DNA of 46,283 nt, from assembly GCF_024606345.1 (NCBI RefSeq), contig NZ_JAHHPM010000262.1, positions 1 through 46,283 of the forward strand, in the 5' to 3' direction. Position 1 is the stretch's first letter, and every line of letters begins with the position of its first letter. The notes below the pieces were generated by a model that ran no database searches, had not been told where the DNA came from, and saw only the letters and a list, made by a program, of their open reading frames with translations. This DNA is from Endozoicomonas sp. YOMI1. Its GTDB lineage: Bacteria; Pseudomonadota; Gammaproteobacteria; Pseudomonadales; Endozoicomonadaceae. The position numbers were made by a program, and so were the translations under genes. This document shows positions 8,507-17,275 of the stretch, one piece after another.

Positions 8507-10514
8507 GGATGTATTTTCCGCTGAGCAGCAGAAGGATGAAGTAAATACCACCGGCACCAGAAACCAGAAGGCCTGAGGGTATTTCAAAGGGGGCGATTAC
8601 GGTTCGTGATAACCAGTCACTGCTGACCAGTAACAATGCTCCGGTAATGGCTGCTGCAGGAATAAGATGGCGGTGACTGGACATACCGGTCACTCGGCAG
8701 ATATGGGGAGCCATCAGTCCTACAAAGGAAACACCGCCTACCGCCGCCACACTGACCGCACTGAGCAACGCGACGATTACCAGCAGCAGCGCAATAGTGA
8801 CGGATACACGGATACCGAGCAGCGTGGGCAGGTAAGCGCCAAGCTGAAGAATATCGAGCCTGCGCCACATCATCCACAGGATGGGGAGCAGGATTATGAC
8901 GGCTGAAAACAGGGGATAGGTGCGTTCATCAGTAACCGCATAGGTGCTGCCGGAAAGCCAGATCAGCACTTCACTGGACTGGTTGCTGCCCAGAACCAGA
9001 ACCATACTGATCAGGGTGGCGGAAACCGCAGAAAGGCACAAACCGCCCAGGGCAAATAATAGTGGATTGAAACCGGTCAGGCGGCTAAGCGCCAGCAATA
9101 GGAGCAACGCAAAACCACTACCGAATATGGCTAAAAGCATCAAACCAAGACTGTTTATTCCCGGGTAAAGGACGGCGCCCAGCGCTATAAATAAAACAGC
9201 GGTTGTCGTTAATCCGGATACGTCCGGGCTGGTCAGTGGGTTTCGGGTTAAGGTTTGTAAAACGAGGCCGGAAACACCCAGTGCCGCACCCGCAAACGCA
9301 GCGCTCATGACCCTGGGCCAGCGCAGGTGCATAAACGTCACCTCTATCTGGCTGAACAGGCTCAATCCCATCAATATCAGGCACAGTGCGGACAGAACTG
9401 CCAGACTGCGGTTGGGGTCCATAGGGAAAAGTGCGCGGATACCCGTTTCTCCCGGTGTTGCCACCAGTGCACTGACCCGGTTTCTCCGCGTCAGCAGAAA
9501 GATCATAAATGGGGCGCCAACAATGGTGGTCATGACGCCGGCGGGAAAACTGTAATGGGAGTCCGAGACCATGATGGGGATCAATCGTGCGGCGATATCA
9601 GCACTGAGCAGCAACAGTGCCCCCACCGCTGTAGCCATCAACAGTCGCGACCATACCGACTGACAGCCCAGGCTCCGGGCAATATGAGGCGCGATCAGGC
9701 CAACAAAACTGATCATCCCCACCTGACTGACGACGGTAGAAGACAAAATCACGGCAATCAGCAAAGAAAAACCAACGGCATGGCGCACATTTACCCCAAG
9801 GGTTTCCGCCTGTTCTGTCCCCAGGGCAATCAGGTCAAGTTGCCGGGCAAAGAATAAAGCGGTAATGGTGAACAGCAGGATTATTGGCCAGCTGTGCTGA
9901 ACCGCCTGAAAATCGAACTGGGAGAGATTACCGGCACCCCAGGTATACAACCCATCCAGGCGGTTTTCGAAAAACATCAGCATGCCAGCACTGATAGCAC
10001 CGAAGGACAGGGTGATTGCCATCCCCACCAGCACCAGGTTAACCGGCGAGTTACTGATGGCACTGGCCAAACGGAAGACCAGTAATGTGGTGATTATTGC
10101 GCCGGTGAATGCCAACACGACCGGGTATTGCCCGGTAATATCGGGCAACAATACCGATCCCATTACAATAGCGACCATGGCCCCGGCATTAACGCCTAGC
10201 GTTGAAGGACTGGCAAAGGGGTTCCTGGTTGCGCCCTGAATCAGTACTCCGGCCGCGCCCAGGGCTGCACCACAGAGTAAAGCCATCAGGGTTCTGGGCA
10301 GCAACAACCAGGTAACAATGGTTGCATTGAGGGGCTGATGCTCGCTGATACTTCCGCCCAGTACTGATGATGGAAAAAATGGCATATCAACCAGCAAGCT
10401 GGCGTCAAGCCCTGATGGGCCAGTCATTAAAGATATTGCCACTGCCACCACATACAGCAGAAATACCGACAGGAAGACGGTGGTTGCTTTAAAAGGTACG
10501 GAGTAAATCATCAT
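8496..10514 (-). CDS. fhuB: Ferric-hydroxamate permease, two fused FecCD domains
   Basis: Inner-membrane channel of the siderophore ABC importer. Two FecCD-type permease domains are fused, each with about ten TM segments and each carrying (L)PR...A...GAALG..G...Q...RNP(F/L)(A/T)SP and SFVGL(I/M)APHI motifs. The length of 672 residues fits FhuB (about 660) and not a single FecD (about 330). The start is taken at ATG 10514, overlapping the fhuD-like stop as ATGA. The longer open frame upstream lies wholly inside fhuD and is rejected. Gene order fhuC-fhuD-fhuB is the same as in E. coli, where this system carries ferric aerobactin, ferrichrome and other hydroxamates. Confidence 0.92.
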   Translation of the reverse strand: MMIYSVPFKATTVFLSVFLLYVVAVAISLMTGPSGLDASLLVDMPFFPSSVLGGSISEHQPLNATIVTWLLLPRTLMALLCGAALGAAGVLIQGATRNPFASPSTLGVNAGAMVAIVMGSVLLPDITGQYPVVLAFTGAIITTLLVFRLASAISNSPVNLVLVGMAITLSFGAISAGMLMFFENRLDGLYTWGAGNLSQFDFQAVQHSWPIILLFTITALFFARQLDLIALGTEQAETLGVNVRHAVGFSLLIAVILSSTVVSQVGMISFVGLIAPHIARSLGCQSVWSRLLMATAVGALLLLSADIAARLIPIMVSDSHYSFPAGVMTTIVGAPFMIFLLTRRNRVSALVATPGETGIRALFPMDPNRSLAVLSALCLILMGLSLFSQIEVTFMHLRWPRVMSAAFAGAALGVSGLVLQTLTRNPLTSPDVSGLTTTAVLFIALGAVLYPGINSLGLMLLAIFGSGFALLLLLALSRLTGFNPLLFALGGLCLSAVSATLISMVLVLGSNQSSEVLIWLSGSTYAVTDERTYPLFSAVIILLPILWMMWRRLDILQLGAYLPTLLGIRVSVTIALLLVIVALLSAVSVAAVGGVSFVGLMAPHICRVTGMSSHRHLIPAAAITGALLLVSSDWLSRTVIAPFEIPSGLLVSGAGGIYFILLLLSGKYIQRR

Positions 10515-11428
10515 GCCTCCGGTGCCAGTTGTGACACGATTGCCGTTGCCATGCGACTTGCGGACAGCGGTCCTCCGAATGACCACAGTGCCGGCAGATA
10601 GTGAACCCGCTCCTCCCGGACAGCCGGGATAGCCTGCCATACAGGAGAACGAGTCATGGCCGGAAGGTCATCAGGCTGACTACCGATAATGAGCAGGCTG
10701 GCATTACCGATCGTGGTCAGCTTTAACAGATCTATATGGGTAAAGTCCCGCCCTGGCAGAGCACTGTGCCAGCTATTAACCAGGCCCAGTTCATTGACGA
10801 TTGCCCCCGCCATGGAAGCATCGGCATAGACCCTGAGCCCAAGGCCCATCCCCACAAATTTGCCAACGACTACTGAGTGTCCGGTCATACCGGCTTGCTG
10901 GATACGTCGTCGTGCCTGATCCATTAACTGCTGCATTTCCCGCAGCTTTTCCTCCGCCAGAGCCGTCTGTCCGATCAGCCGGGCAACCGAGCGAAAGATA
11001 CTCTGCATCCTGTGGTAGTACGACGAGTTGTCTGTTATGGGATACTGGGTAAAGAGCACCGTAGGGGCAATGGCTTCCAGCTCTGAAATGATCCGATTGT
11101 GTCGCCATTGGTAGCCCAGTATTAAATCCGGTTTGAGGGCGGCAATGGCCTCAAGTGATGGTTCGGATCTTAAGCCCAGCTCCTGAACTCCGTCTGGCAA
11201 TACTGGAGTATTGGATTGCCACTCCTTATACCCGTTGATCGACGTGACACCCACCGGCGTCATTCCCAGAGTCAGCAACATTTCTGCCTGGGTCCAATTA
11301 AGGACGGCGATTTTATCGGGTATTTTTTCGCCTGAATCCAGAGATGATGCCCCGGCTGACAGAGCTGTGGAGAGTAAAAACAGTAAGGTAAAAGCAGCGT
11401 GCAGCCTGGCATTGAGAGAAACTGACAT
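10511..11428 (-). CDS. fhuD: Hydroxamate-siderophore periplasmic binding protein
   Basis: A 305-residue helical-backbone (cluster A-III type) binding protein that hands ferric hydroxamates to the FhuB-like permease. It has an N-terminal signal peptide ending near ALSAGASS. The core contains IAVLNWTQAEMLLTLGMTPVGV, GLRSEP(S)LE...KPDLIL and a C-terminal VHYLPALWSFGGPLSA, which follow FhuD block by block. The ATG directly follows the TGA of the fhuC-like gene, and the stop overlaps the next start, so the three genes look translationally coupled. Confidence 0.9.
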   Translation of the reverse strand: MSVSLNARLHAAFTLLFLLSTALSAGASSLDSGEKIPDKIAVLNWTQAEMLLTLGMTPVGVTSINGYKEWQSNTPVLPDGVQELGLRSEPSLEAIAALKPDLILGYQWRHNRIISELEAIAPTVLFTQYPITDNSSYYHRMQSIFRSVARLIGQTALAEEKLREMQQLMDQARRRIQQAGMTGHSVVVGKFVGMGLGLRVYADASMAGAIVNELGLVNSWHSALPGRDFTHIDLLKLTTIGNASLLIIGSQPDDLPAMTRSPVWQAIPAVREERVHYLPALWSFGGPLSASRMATAIVSQLAPEA

Positions 11429-12271
11429 TCAGGCAACTTCCTTGTCTGATACACTCAGCACCGGTTGTGGTAAATGCTCAGACGTACTGTTAGCCGATGG
11501 CAGAAACAGACAGTGATCATAGCCTTCCGGCTGAACTCTGGTGGTCTTAATATCGAACACATCTGAAATAACGTTGGTGTCCAGTACCTGCTCCGCCCTG
11601 CCCTGTCGTACCAGCTCTCCATGGTTCATCAACACCAGATCATCGCTGAATTGCAGCGCTTGATTAAGGTCGTGAAGAACCCAGACTACCGTCGTATTTT
11701 TCTCCCGGTTCAACTTCCGGACGATGTCAAGCAGCTGGAGTTGATGGGCAATATCAAGCCATGAGGTTGGCTCATCCAGCAATAAGATACCGGTTTCCTG
11801 GGCCAGTATCATCGCCAGCCATACCCGCTGCATTTCTCCCCCGGACAGGTGATCGACCCGTTCCTTCGCGAAGTCCACCATATCTACTCGAGCCAGAGCT
11901 GTGTTGATTGCCTGATGATCCCTCGATTTCATCCGGCCAAAGGGGCCGGCATGTGGGTAACGGCCACAAGCGACCAGTTCAGAAACCGACATTCCCAGAG
12001 GCACGGGTGAATGCTGAGGTAACATTGCCAGCTTCCGGGCCAGCACTTTTCTGTGCCATTGAATCAGCGGTTTTCCGGCAAGCAACGCTTCTCCTCTATC
12101 AGGCGTGATCAAACCGGAAAGCATCTTTAACAGCGTACTTTTGCCTGACCCATTGGGTCCGAGAATGGCGGTTATTCTGCCGGGAGCCAACTCAAGGCTG
12201 ATCGGCTTGATAACCTGCTTGCCATTAACGCGGTAACTTGCCTGATTAAGGCGGAGTGTATTATTAGACAT
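11429..12271 (-). CDS. fhuC: Ferric-hydroxamate ABC transporter ATPase
   Basis: A 280-residue ATPase that powers siderophore import at the inner membrane. Walker A GPNGSGKST is at residues 38-46, the Q-loop region has MLPQHSP, the signature LSGGEMQR is at 141-148, Walker B ILLLDEPT at 161-168, and the switch His is in VLHDLNQAL. It is the first gene of the fhuCDB-iutA block. A good sigma-70-type promoter overlapped by a Fur-box-like site lies about 115 bp upstream, leaving a leader of about 105 nt. Confidence 0.93.
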   Translation of the reverse strand: MSNNTLRLNQASYRVNGKQVIKPISLELAPGRITAILGPNGSGKSTLLKMLSGLITPDRGEALLAGKPLIQWHRKVLARKLAMLPQHSPVPLGMSVSELVACGRYPHAGPFGRMKSRDHQAINTALARVDMVDFAKERVDHLSGGEMQRVWLAMILAQETGILLLDEPTSWLDIAHQLQLLDIVRKLNREKNTTVVWVLHDLNQALQFSDDLVLMNHGELVRQGRAEQVLDTNVISDVFDIKTTRVQPEGYDHCLFLPSANSTSEHLPQPVLSVSDKEVA

Positions 12272-12330
12272 CCATATTTCTTTTTTAATGAATAGTGTCG
12301 TTTGTCTCAGGCTGATCCGTTTTTATGATT

Positions 12331-12342
12331 CCTGAATTCAGG
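12331..12342. promoter_or_regulatory. Palindrome CCTGAATTCAGG in the fhuC leader
   Basis: Second copy of the perfect 12-bp palindrome found at 4366. It lies about 60 bp before the fhuC start, downstream of the predicted promoter, so it would be within the transcribed leader. Confidence 0.3.
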
Positions 12343-12381
12343 GTTGTTTATTGATCAGTGTTTTGGTTTTTTAGGATGGCT

Positions 12382-12414
12382 GCGAATGATATTGATTACC
12401 ATTTGATTGTTCAA
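12382..12414 (-). promoter_or_regulatory. fhuC promoter with overlapping Fur box
   Basis: On the minus strand the -35 is TTGAAC (12414-12409) and the -10 is TATCAT (12391-12386), with a 17-bp spacer. A Fur-like 19-mer at 12382-12400 (GCGAATGATATTGATTACC, 14 of 19 to consensus) covers the -10 and part of the spacer, the expected geometry for iron repression. The -35 overlaps the end of the preceding small gene. Confidence 0.6.
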
Positions 12415-12803
12415 GTGATTTTCTTTTTATCCTGAATTCGAGTCATTGCCCAATCCCTTGCTTCGCTCCAATCCAGGCACGCCTTCATGGGAAACGGCAT
12501 GGCACTTTGCATTTTTTTACTGACCACACGGGCACCCTCCTGTTCAGAGCAAACCAGCCTGGCGACACCGGAACAATATAATCCCAGCAACTCCCGTTTC
12601 TCCTTAAACCAGAGCCCGAGCAATTTACGGGCAACGGGTGAAAACTCACTGTTAGGCTGCGCCTGTATCACCATGCTGAAGGGCTCTTTTCTGTCCAGAA
12701 GCCCGGATAACACCTGTAACCAATCCTGTGCATCCTGATCCGTTGCCGGAGAATTAAAGCGGATGGTAACCATTGGCCAACCCGTCATTTGAATCGCAGA
12801 CAT
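12411..12803 (-). CDS. Small unknown protein coupled to the exporter
   Basis: A 130-residue soluble protein with no signal peptide. Its start lies 19 bp inside the 3' end of the MFS gene, so the two are probably translated together. The sequence alternates a β-like N-terminus (WPMVTIRFNSP) and helices, then an amphipathic middle with LLGLWFKEKRELLGLYCSGVA. It has two Cys residues and basic residues at the end (RIQDKKKIT). I do not recognise the family. The shape is loosely like a small STAS/SpoIIAA-type fold, but this is speculation. Its position between exporter and uptake genes suggests a helper role in siderophore export or reduction, without direct evidence. Confidence 0.7.
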   Translation of the reverse strand: MSAIQMTGWPMVTIRFNSPATDQDAQDWLQVLSGLLDRKEPFSMVIQAQPNSEFSPVARKLLGLWFKEKRELLGLYCSGVARLVCSEQEGARVVSKKMQSAMPFPMKACLDWSEARDWAMTRIQDKKKIT

Positions 12804-14053
12804 AGTGATTTCCCGTGTTCATGATCAACCCATAAAAAGGTGATCATCAGTGATACGCTGGCAACCAGCACTCCAACCAACTCCAGTTGCCAGCCATTCA
12901 TAGTGCCGGTCAGACCAGCCAGCAATGCACCCAGCGTATAGCCAATGGTATGAATCATACTGAACATGCCGGTAAGCGCACCCTGCTGACTCTTTGCCTG
13001 ACCAGACGCCAATGTCGTATAGGCTGGTGTTAATAAAGCAACCGAAGCTGCGCTAATGGTAAGTCCACTCGCCAGCCAGAACAGGCTCTCCCCGATCACC
13101 ATGAACATACTGCCGATCAGCAACATCACACTGCCAAACTTCAATGCCATGACCAGATTCCGCTGAACCCAGTGAGCAGCGACCAGATGGGCAATGACGG
13201 AAGACAGAGCTGCCAGCATCATCAGGATTGACAGTAATCGGGTGGTGGTTATTCCGTCATAAACAATAAGATGAAGTCGGGGGCCTGCCAGGTATTGCAG
13301 AAACCCAAACAACGTTGTGACTGAGCACGCCAGTAACAGCAACGGCCAGGTCTCTGCCATTAATCCCAAAAAGTGCCTATTATCATTACTGGCACCTGAC
13401 ACCTTGTCATGCCTTACTGATACGACGGGTAAAATGACCAGCATCGTAAGGAGAACCATGGCCAGTAGCGATACCACACCGATAGGAAAAGCGCTCCCCC
13501 AACCAATAAGTAAGGCTGGAACCAGGGGACCCGATAGCCGCCCCACATTAATACTGGCGGTAATACGACTGAGCATTCTGGCTCGATTTGATGGGTCATT
13601 GTCGTCAATTACCCATGCCTGAACCGCCGGGTACAAGCCAGATGCAAGCAGCCCATAGATGATACGGGCAGAGAACATTAAGAAAATTGCCTGTTGTTGA
13701 TCCAGCACGCCAGACACCACTCCCTGAATAGACAGGGTCAGTATCAAAAAGCTCAGGGCTATGCCGACAATGCCCGAGATAACCACGGGTATACGACCAT
13801 AGGTGTCTGATATTCGTCCCCAGATGGGAGCCGATACGATAAACAGTCCTGTACCGAGAGCAACCATGACACTAAGTACACCATAGCCAATTCCGGTTTC
13901 TGTCAGAATGGCTGGCAAACTGATCAGCAGCGTTGTCTGGCCAGTTCCCAGCAGGAATACCGCGATCAAACGACAAAAGTCATTCCGGGCAGAGTGTTGC
14001 CCGGAATTGGTGTCTCTTGAATCGGGAAATAACGCATTTTCTGGCATGTTCAA
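12785..14053 (-). CDS. MFS transporter, probable siderophore exporter
   Basis: A 422-residue major facilitator superfamily protein with about 12 hydrophobic segments. The loop 2-3 motif is WGRISDTYGR, the usual G..SD..GR signature, and a helix-5 region has GRLSGPLVPALL, typical of drug/proton antiporters. It is transcribed away from iucABCD and shares a divergent region with a central Fur-box-like site. Aerobactin and vibrioferrin loci often carry an MFS exporter, so efflux of the newly made siderophore is the best inference. Other substrates are possible. The N-terminal 28 residues are polar and cytoplasmic. Confidence 0.85.
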   Translation of the reverse strand: MNMPENALFPDSRDTNSGQHSARNDFCRLIAVFLLGTGQTTLLISLPAILTETGIGYGVLSVMVALGTGLFIVSAPIWGRISDTYGRIPVVISGIVGIALSFLILTLSIQGVVSGVLDQQQAIFLMFSARIIYGLLASGLYPAVQAWVIDDNDPSNRARMLSRITASINVGRLSGPLVPALLIGWGSAFPIGVVSLLAMVLLTMLVILPVVSVRHDKVSGASNDNRHFLGLMAETWPLLLLACSVTTLFGFLQYLAGPRLHLIVYDGITTTRLLSILMMLAALSSVIAHLVAAHWVQRNLVMALKFGSVMLLIGSMFMVIGESLFWLASGLTISAASVALLTPAYTTLASGQAKSQQGALTGMFSMIHTIGYTLGALLAGLTGTMNGWQLELVGVLVASVSLMITFLWVDHEHGKSLCLRFK

Positions 14054-14082
14054 TTCTCAACACGGCACATTTATTATTCAAT

Positions 14083-14113
14083 TTGTTGCAAATGATAATT
14101 GTTATCATATAGG
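14083..14113. promoter_or_regulatory. Divergent exporter/iucA operator with Fur box
   Basis: TGATAATTGTTATCA (14093-14107) fits the 7-1-7 Fur palindrome, with one mismatch between its half-sites. It lies 40 bp before the exporter start and about 190 bp before iucA. For iucA, TTGTTG (14083-14088) with CATATA (14106-14111), or TTGCAA (14086-14091) with TATAGG (14108-14113), are possible promoter pairs that the box would block. Confidence 0.7.
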
Positions 14114-14116
14114 ATG

Positions 14117-14219
14117 GCAACCCAATCCAGGATGGGTTCGATGTTAAAAAATGGAAATAAAAGACGGTTGAAAAAGAAAATGGGTTGCTGGATGAGTTAA
14201 GAATTGATTACCAACCCAT
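14117..14219 (+). promoter_or_regulatory. Leader of iucABCD with competing hairpins
   Basis: Four short segments can pair in alternative ways: A GCAACCCA (14117-14124), B TGGGTT (14133-14138), C ATGGGTTGC (14180-14188) and D CAACCCAT (14212-14219). A pairs with B or C, and C pairs with D, each over 6-8 bp. A with B, then C with D, is one fold; A with C is the other. This is attenuator- or riboswitch-like geometry, but no T-run terminator follows D. The segment lies between the Fur box and the iucA start. Confidence 0.35.
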
Positions 14220-14295
14220 ATGAAAACTTTTAATAATTAACTCTCAACAAAGTGCTGATGAGAGCGTAATTCGTTGAACCATAAAAACTGAAATA

Positions 14296-16218
14296 ATGAT
14301 GATGTCCTCAGATTCAATACTGAAACAGTCGGCTGATAAAATAATGTCCGGCACATCCCCCAGTAGCGAGAGCAATGAGCAGCTTAGCGATGCAGCTACG
14401 ATCAGAAACCAGGCTGAAGTGCTGAGCGCTAACTGTTTTTTTAATGCGCTCTTGCGGGAATGGCAAGGCTGGACATTACATAAAGCCAGTGAGTTTAAAG
14501 CGATAGAGAGTTATCGATCACAATTGAACTCTGAAGCCGGGAAGAACATTGATCGTGTGATCAATATCCCTGTCAATGATCTATCGCTATTGGTATTTAT
14601 TAGTCACTTTTCAATAACCGGGCGTCACCAGTTTTTAATGCCAGTGATTTTATCGAGCCCGGCAAAAGCAACGACTACTCCCATCACTTTTATGGAGGCT
14701 GTTCAGTTGCTGGTAACCGGGGATATTCTCTGGCAGAGCGATCAACAGACCCGGAGACATTTCCTGCAACGGGTTCATCACAGTGTTAACAATATTGAAA
14801 CCAACCTGAGCATCCGCCAGTCATCATTAGACGACATTTTTAACGGTCCCGGGGAGTTTCAGGCTTCAGAACAGTCACTGCTGACAGGCCACTCTGTCCA
14901 TCCCTGCCCGAAAAGTCGTGATCAATTCAGTCAGGATGATGCCGCCCGGTATATGCCTGAGTTCGGTAGCAGCTTCCAGCTCCATTGGTTTGCCATAGAC
15001 TCCTGTCTGCTCGATGCCGACAGTGTTCATTCACTGTCATTCAGTGAATTGACCAGACAACTGGCAGAAGAAGACAAAAACTTTCCTGCAGCGATACTCC
15101 TTGCAACCCCGGAGCATCAAACGCTTTTGCCCGCCCATCCATGGCAGGCCCAACAGTGGCTGAAAAGCAACTACATGCGTCAGTTGATTCAGGAAAAAAA
15201 ACTGGTTGATTATGGATTAAAGGGCAGTGACTGGAGAGCAACATCATCCGTGCGTTCCATACATGCCAGTCACGCGTCTTTCATGTTGAAGTATTCACTC
15301 AGCGTAAAACTGACCAACTCCGTACGGCATCTGTTGCCTAAAGAGGTGATTCGCGGCAAAGAGATCCATCAGGTTAAATATCGTACGTCCATTGGTACGG
15401 AAATGAGGCAGCGCTACCCGGACTTTGAGGTGATCACCGAGCCTGCCCATGGGGCGATCAAGGGACCCGATGGACAGATATTGCCAGAGACCATGATGGT
15501 TCTGCGGGAAAATCCATTCAATAATCCTCAGGCATTGAGGGCAACCGAGTTACTGGCCAGCCTGACCCAGGATAATCCCAACGGTGCATCAAGGCTGGTT
15601 TCACTTATCCGCAAACTGGCTGACACAGAGCAGCTTTCGCCAGAAATAATAGCTCTTCGCTGGTTTAACCAATACCTGTCAACCGTCGTAGAACCGCTGA
15701 TGATTGGGCAGTCAGACTTTGGTCTTTTATTTGGAGCCCATCAGCAGAACCTGTTGATCACCCTGAAACAGGGTTATCCCTGGAAAGTCTATTTCCGTGA
15801 TTGTCAGGGAACGGGCTACAGCCATATAGCCCGTGAACTTCTGGCGGAGGCGATCTCAGAAGAAACCAGACAGCAGGAGCATCATGTGGATGGTGAACTG
15901 GGCAACTGGCTGTTTACCTATTATCTGATCATCAATTCCACCTTTGGCGTCATCAGTGCCCTTGGGGCCGGGCAAGTCACCTCAGAGACTTCACTGCTGA
16001 TGGCTCTAAGGGAATTCCTGGTGAAACTCAGAGCGTCTGATCCCAGAGACCCCCATTGTCTGGACTACATTCTCAATAGCCCTGAGCTCTGGTCAAAAGG
16101 CAACTTTTATTGCTCTTACTGCGATATGAATGAGAACACCCTGGAGAATCCTCTGGCAGTTTATCACTCACTGTCTAACCCACTCGTCGGGTTGTCACAG
16201 GACGAACTCCTACCTTAA
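14296..16218 (+). CDS. iucA: Aerobactin synthetase IucA-like (NIS synthetase)
   Basis: A 640-residue NRPS-independent siderophore synthetase. In aerobactin synthesis IucA joins one N6-acetyl-N6-hydroxylysine to a citrate carboxylate, using ATP. Family blocks are present: LLTGHSVHPCPKSR, the LLPAHPWQ motif, SVRSIHASHASFMLKYSLSV and KLTNSVRHL for citrate/ATP binding, and the C-terminal FRDCQGTGY plus an 'N..F.VI.ALGAG' region. It is about 65 residues longer than E. coli IucA, with a low-complexity N-terminal extension. Three ATG codons follow each other at the start without a clear Shine-Dalgarno; the first is given, but a start up to 16 codons later is possible. It is the first gene of iucABCD and is 28 bp from iucB. 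Confidence 0.93.
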   Translation: MMMSSDSILKQSADKIMSGTSPSSESNEQLSDAATIRNQAEVLSANCFFNALLREWQGWTLHKASEFKAIESYRSQLNSEAGKNIDRVINIPVNDLSLLVFISHFSITGRHQFLMPVILSSPAKATTTPITFMEAVQLLVTGDILWQSDQQTRRHFLQRVHHSVNNIETNLSIRQSSLDDIFNGPGEFQASEQSLLTGHSVHPCPKSRDQFSQDDAARYMPEFGSSFQLHWFAIDSCLLDADSVHSLSFSELTRQLAEEDKNFPAAILLATPEHQTLLPAHPWQAQQWLKSNYMRQLIQEKKLVDYGLKGSDWRATSSVRSIHASHASFMLKYSLSVKLTNSVRHLLPKEVIRGKEIHQVKYRTSIGTEMRQRYPDFEVITEPAHGAIKGPDGQILPETMMVLRENPFNNPQALRATELLASLTQDNPNGASRLVSLIRKLADTEQLSPEIIALRWFNQYLSTVVEPLMIGQSDFGLLFGAHQQNLLITLKQGYPWKVYFRDCQGTGYSHIARELLAEAISEETRQQEHHVDGELGNWLFTYYLIINSTFGVISALGAGQVTSETSLLMALREFLVKLRASDPRDPHCLDYILNSPELWSKGNFYCSYCDMNENTLENPLAVYHSLSNPLVGLSQDELLP

Positions 16219-16246
16219 TCGCCAAAAATCCAAAACAGGGACAGCA

Positions 16247-17275
16247 ATGACAACAACAATGACTCTTCCGGGAAAAACGCTTCCGGGTATTCTGAATCCG
16301 GAGATAACACTGAAGCCGCTCAGCTCCAACACACTGTTGATGAATGATGCTACGACTTCGCTGCATTTGAGTATCTCTGGCACCGACAGGCTGGTTATTT
16401 CTCCGGCCAATAGCTCCGACCAGCAGGACAGGATTCCGCCTCATCTCATGGCTGCTGGCCTGGATTATCTGTATGCAAACCATCCAATGCTGGAACAAAT
16501 TCACTTGTCCCCCCTGATATCTGAACGGCTGGAGCCAGAGTCATGGCTACATGATATCGATCAGACCTCCGGGGAGAGCATCAACGTCAGAACCGGCTTT
16601 TATCAGAATCGAACGCTCTGGCATTGGCAGAACAGCAACGTTCTGACGCCGGAAATCTGGACGGAAAACAGCAATGGCATTTCCCATCCGCTGCGACCGT
16701 TACAACCTTCTGGTGTCGTTTATCAGCGCTATGATTATCAGAATGATCTCACTATTTCGTTCCGCTCCATTGATCCAGAGGAAGACCTGGCCATTTTTCA
16801 TCAGTGGATGAATCAGCCGCGGGTTGCTGAGTTCTGGGAAATGGCAAAGAGCAAGGAAGAACTGCGCAACTACCTTCAAACGCTGCTCAAAGACAGAAAA
16901 ACCTGGCCTCTGGTGGGCAGCATTAACGGTGAACCTTTTGGTTACTTTGAGCTTTACTGGGCGATGGAAGATCGCATTGCTCCCTATTATGACTGCCAGC
17001 CATGGGACCGTGGTTTTCATCTTCTGGTGGGAAATCCGGACTTCCTGGGAAAACGGTTTTCAAACTGCTGGACCAAATCCATAACCCACTTCCTCTATCT
17101 GGACGATCCGAGAACCGGCCGATTAGTTGGCGAGCCAAGGGCGGATAATCAGCGTTTATTGAAGTTGCTGGCACCTGCCGGTTGGTCTTTTGTCAAAGCG
17201 TTTGATTTTCCCCATAAGCGGGCAGCGCTGGTAAACGGTTATCGACGTACGTTTTTCAGGGAGGTACAGCTATGA
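16247..17275 (+). CDS. iucB: N6-hydroxylysine acetyltransferase IucB-like
   Basis: A 342-residue GNAT-family acyltransferase that would acetylate N6-hydroxylysine to give the hydroxamate. The ATG at 16247 is preceded by AGGG with a 6-nt spacer. The longer frame to 16130 lies within iucA and is rejected. The N-terminal half is the weakly conserved IucB/AlcB-type domain. The C-terminal half (about 150-342) is the GNAT domain with HQWMNQPRVAEFW and a GEPRADNQR acetyl-CoA loop. The stop overlaps the iucC start (ATGA), showing tight coupling. The acyl chain used cannot be told from the sequence; related enzymes in other siderophores use longer acyl groups. Confidence 0.92.
   Translation: MTTTMTLPGKTLPGILNPEITLKPLSSNTLLMNDATTSLHLSISGTDRLVISPANSSDQQDRIPPHLMAAGLDYLYANHPMLEQIHLSPLISERLEPESWLHDIDQTSGESINVRTGFYQNRTLWHWQNSNVLTPEIWTENSNGISHPLRPLQPSGVVYQRYDYQNDLTISFRSIDPEEDLAIFHQWMNQPRVAEFWEMAKSKEELRNYLQTLLKDRKTWPLVGSINGEPFGYFELYWAMEDRIAPYYDCQPWDRGFHLLVGNPDFLGKRFSNCWTKSITHFLYLDDPRTGRLVGEPRADNQRLLKLLAPAGWSFVKAFDFPHKRAALVNGYRRTFFREVQL

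Noticed and set aside
9118-10239. Plus-strand open frames opposite the fhuB-like gene
   Set aside because: Low-complexity Gln/Arg/His-rich products with no ribosome sites, typical antisense shadows of a GC-rich TM gene.
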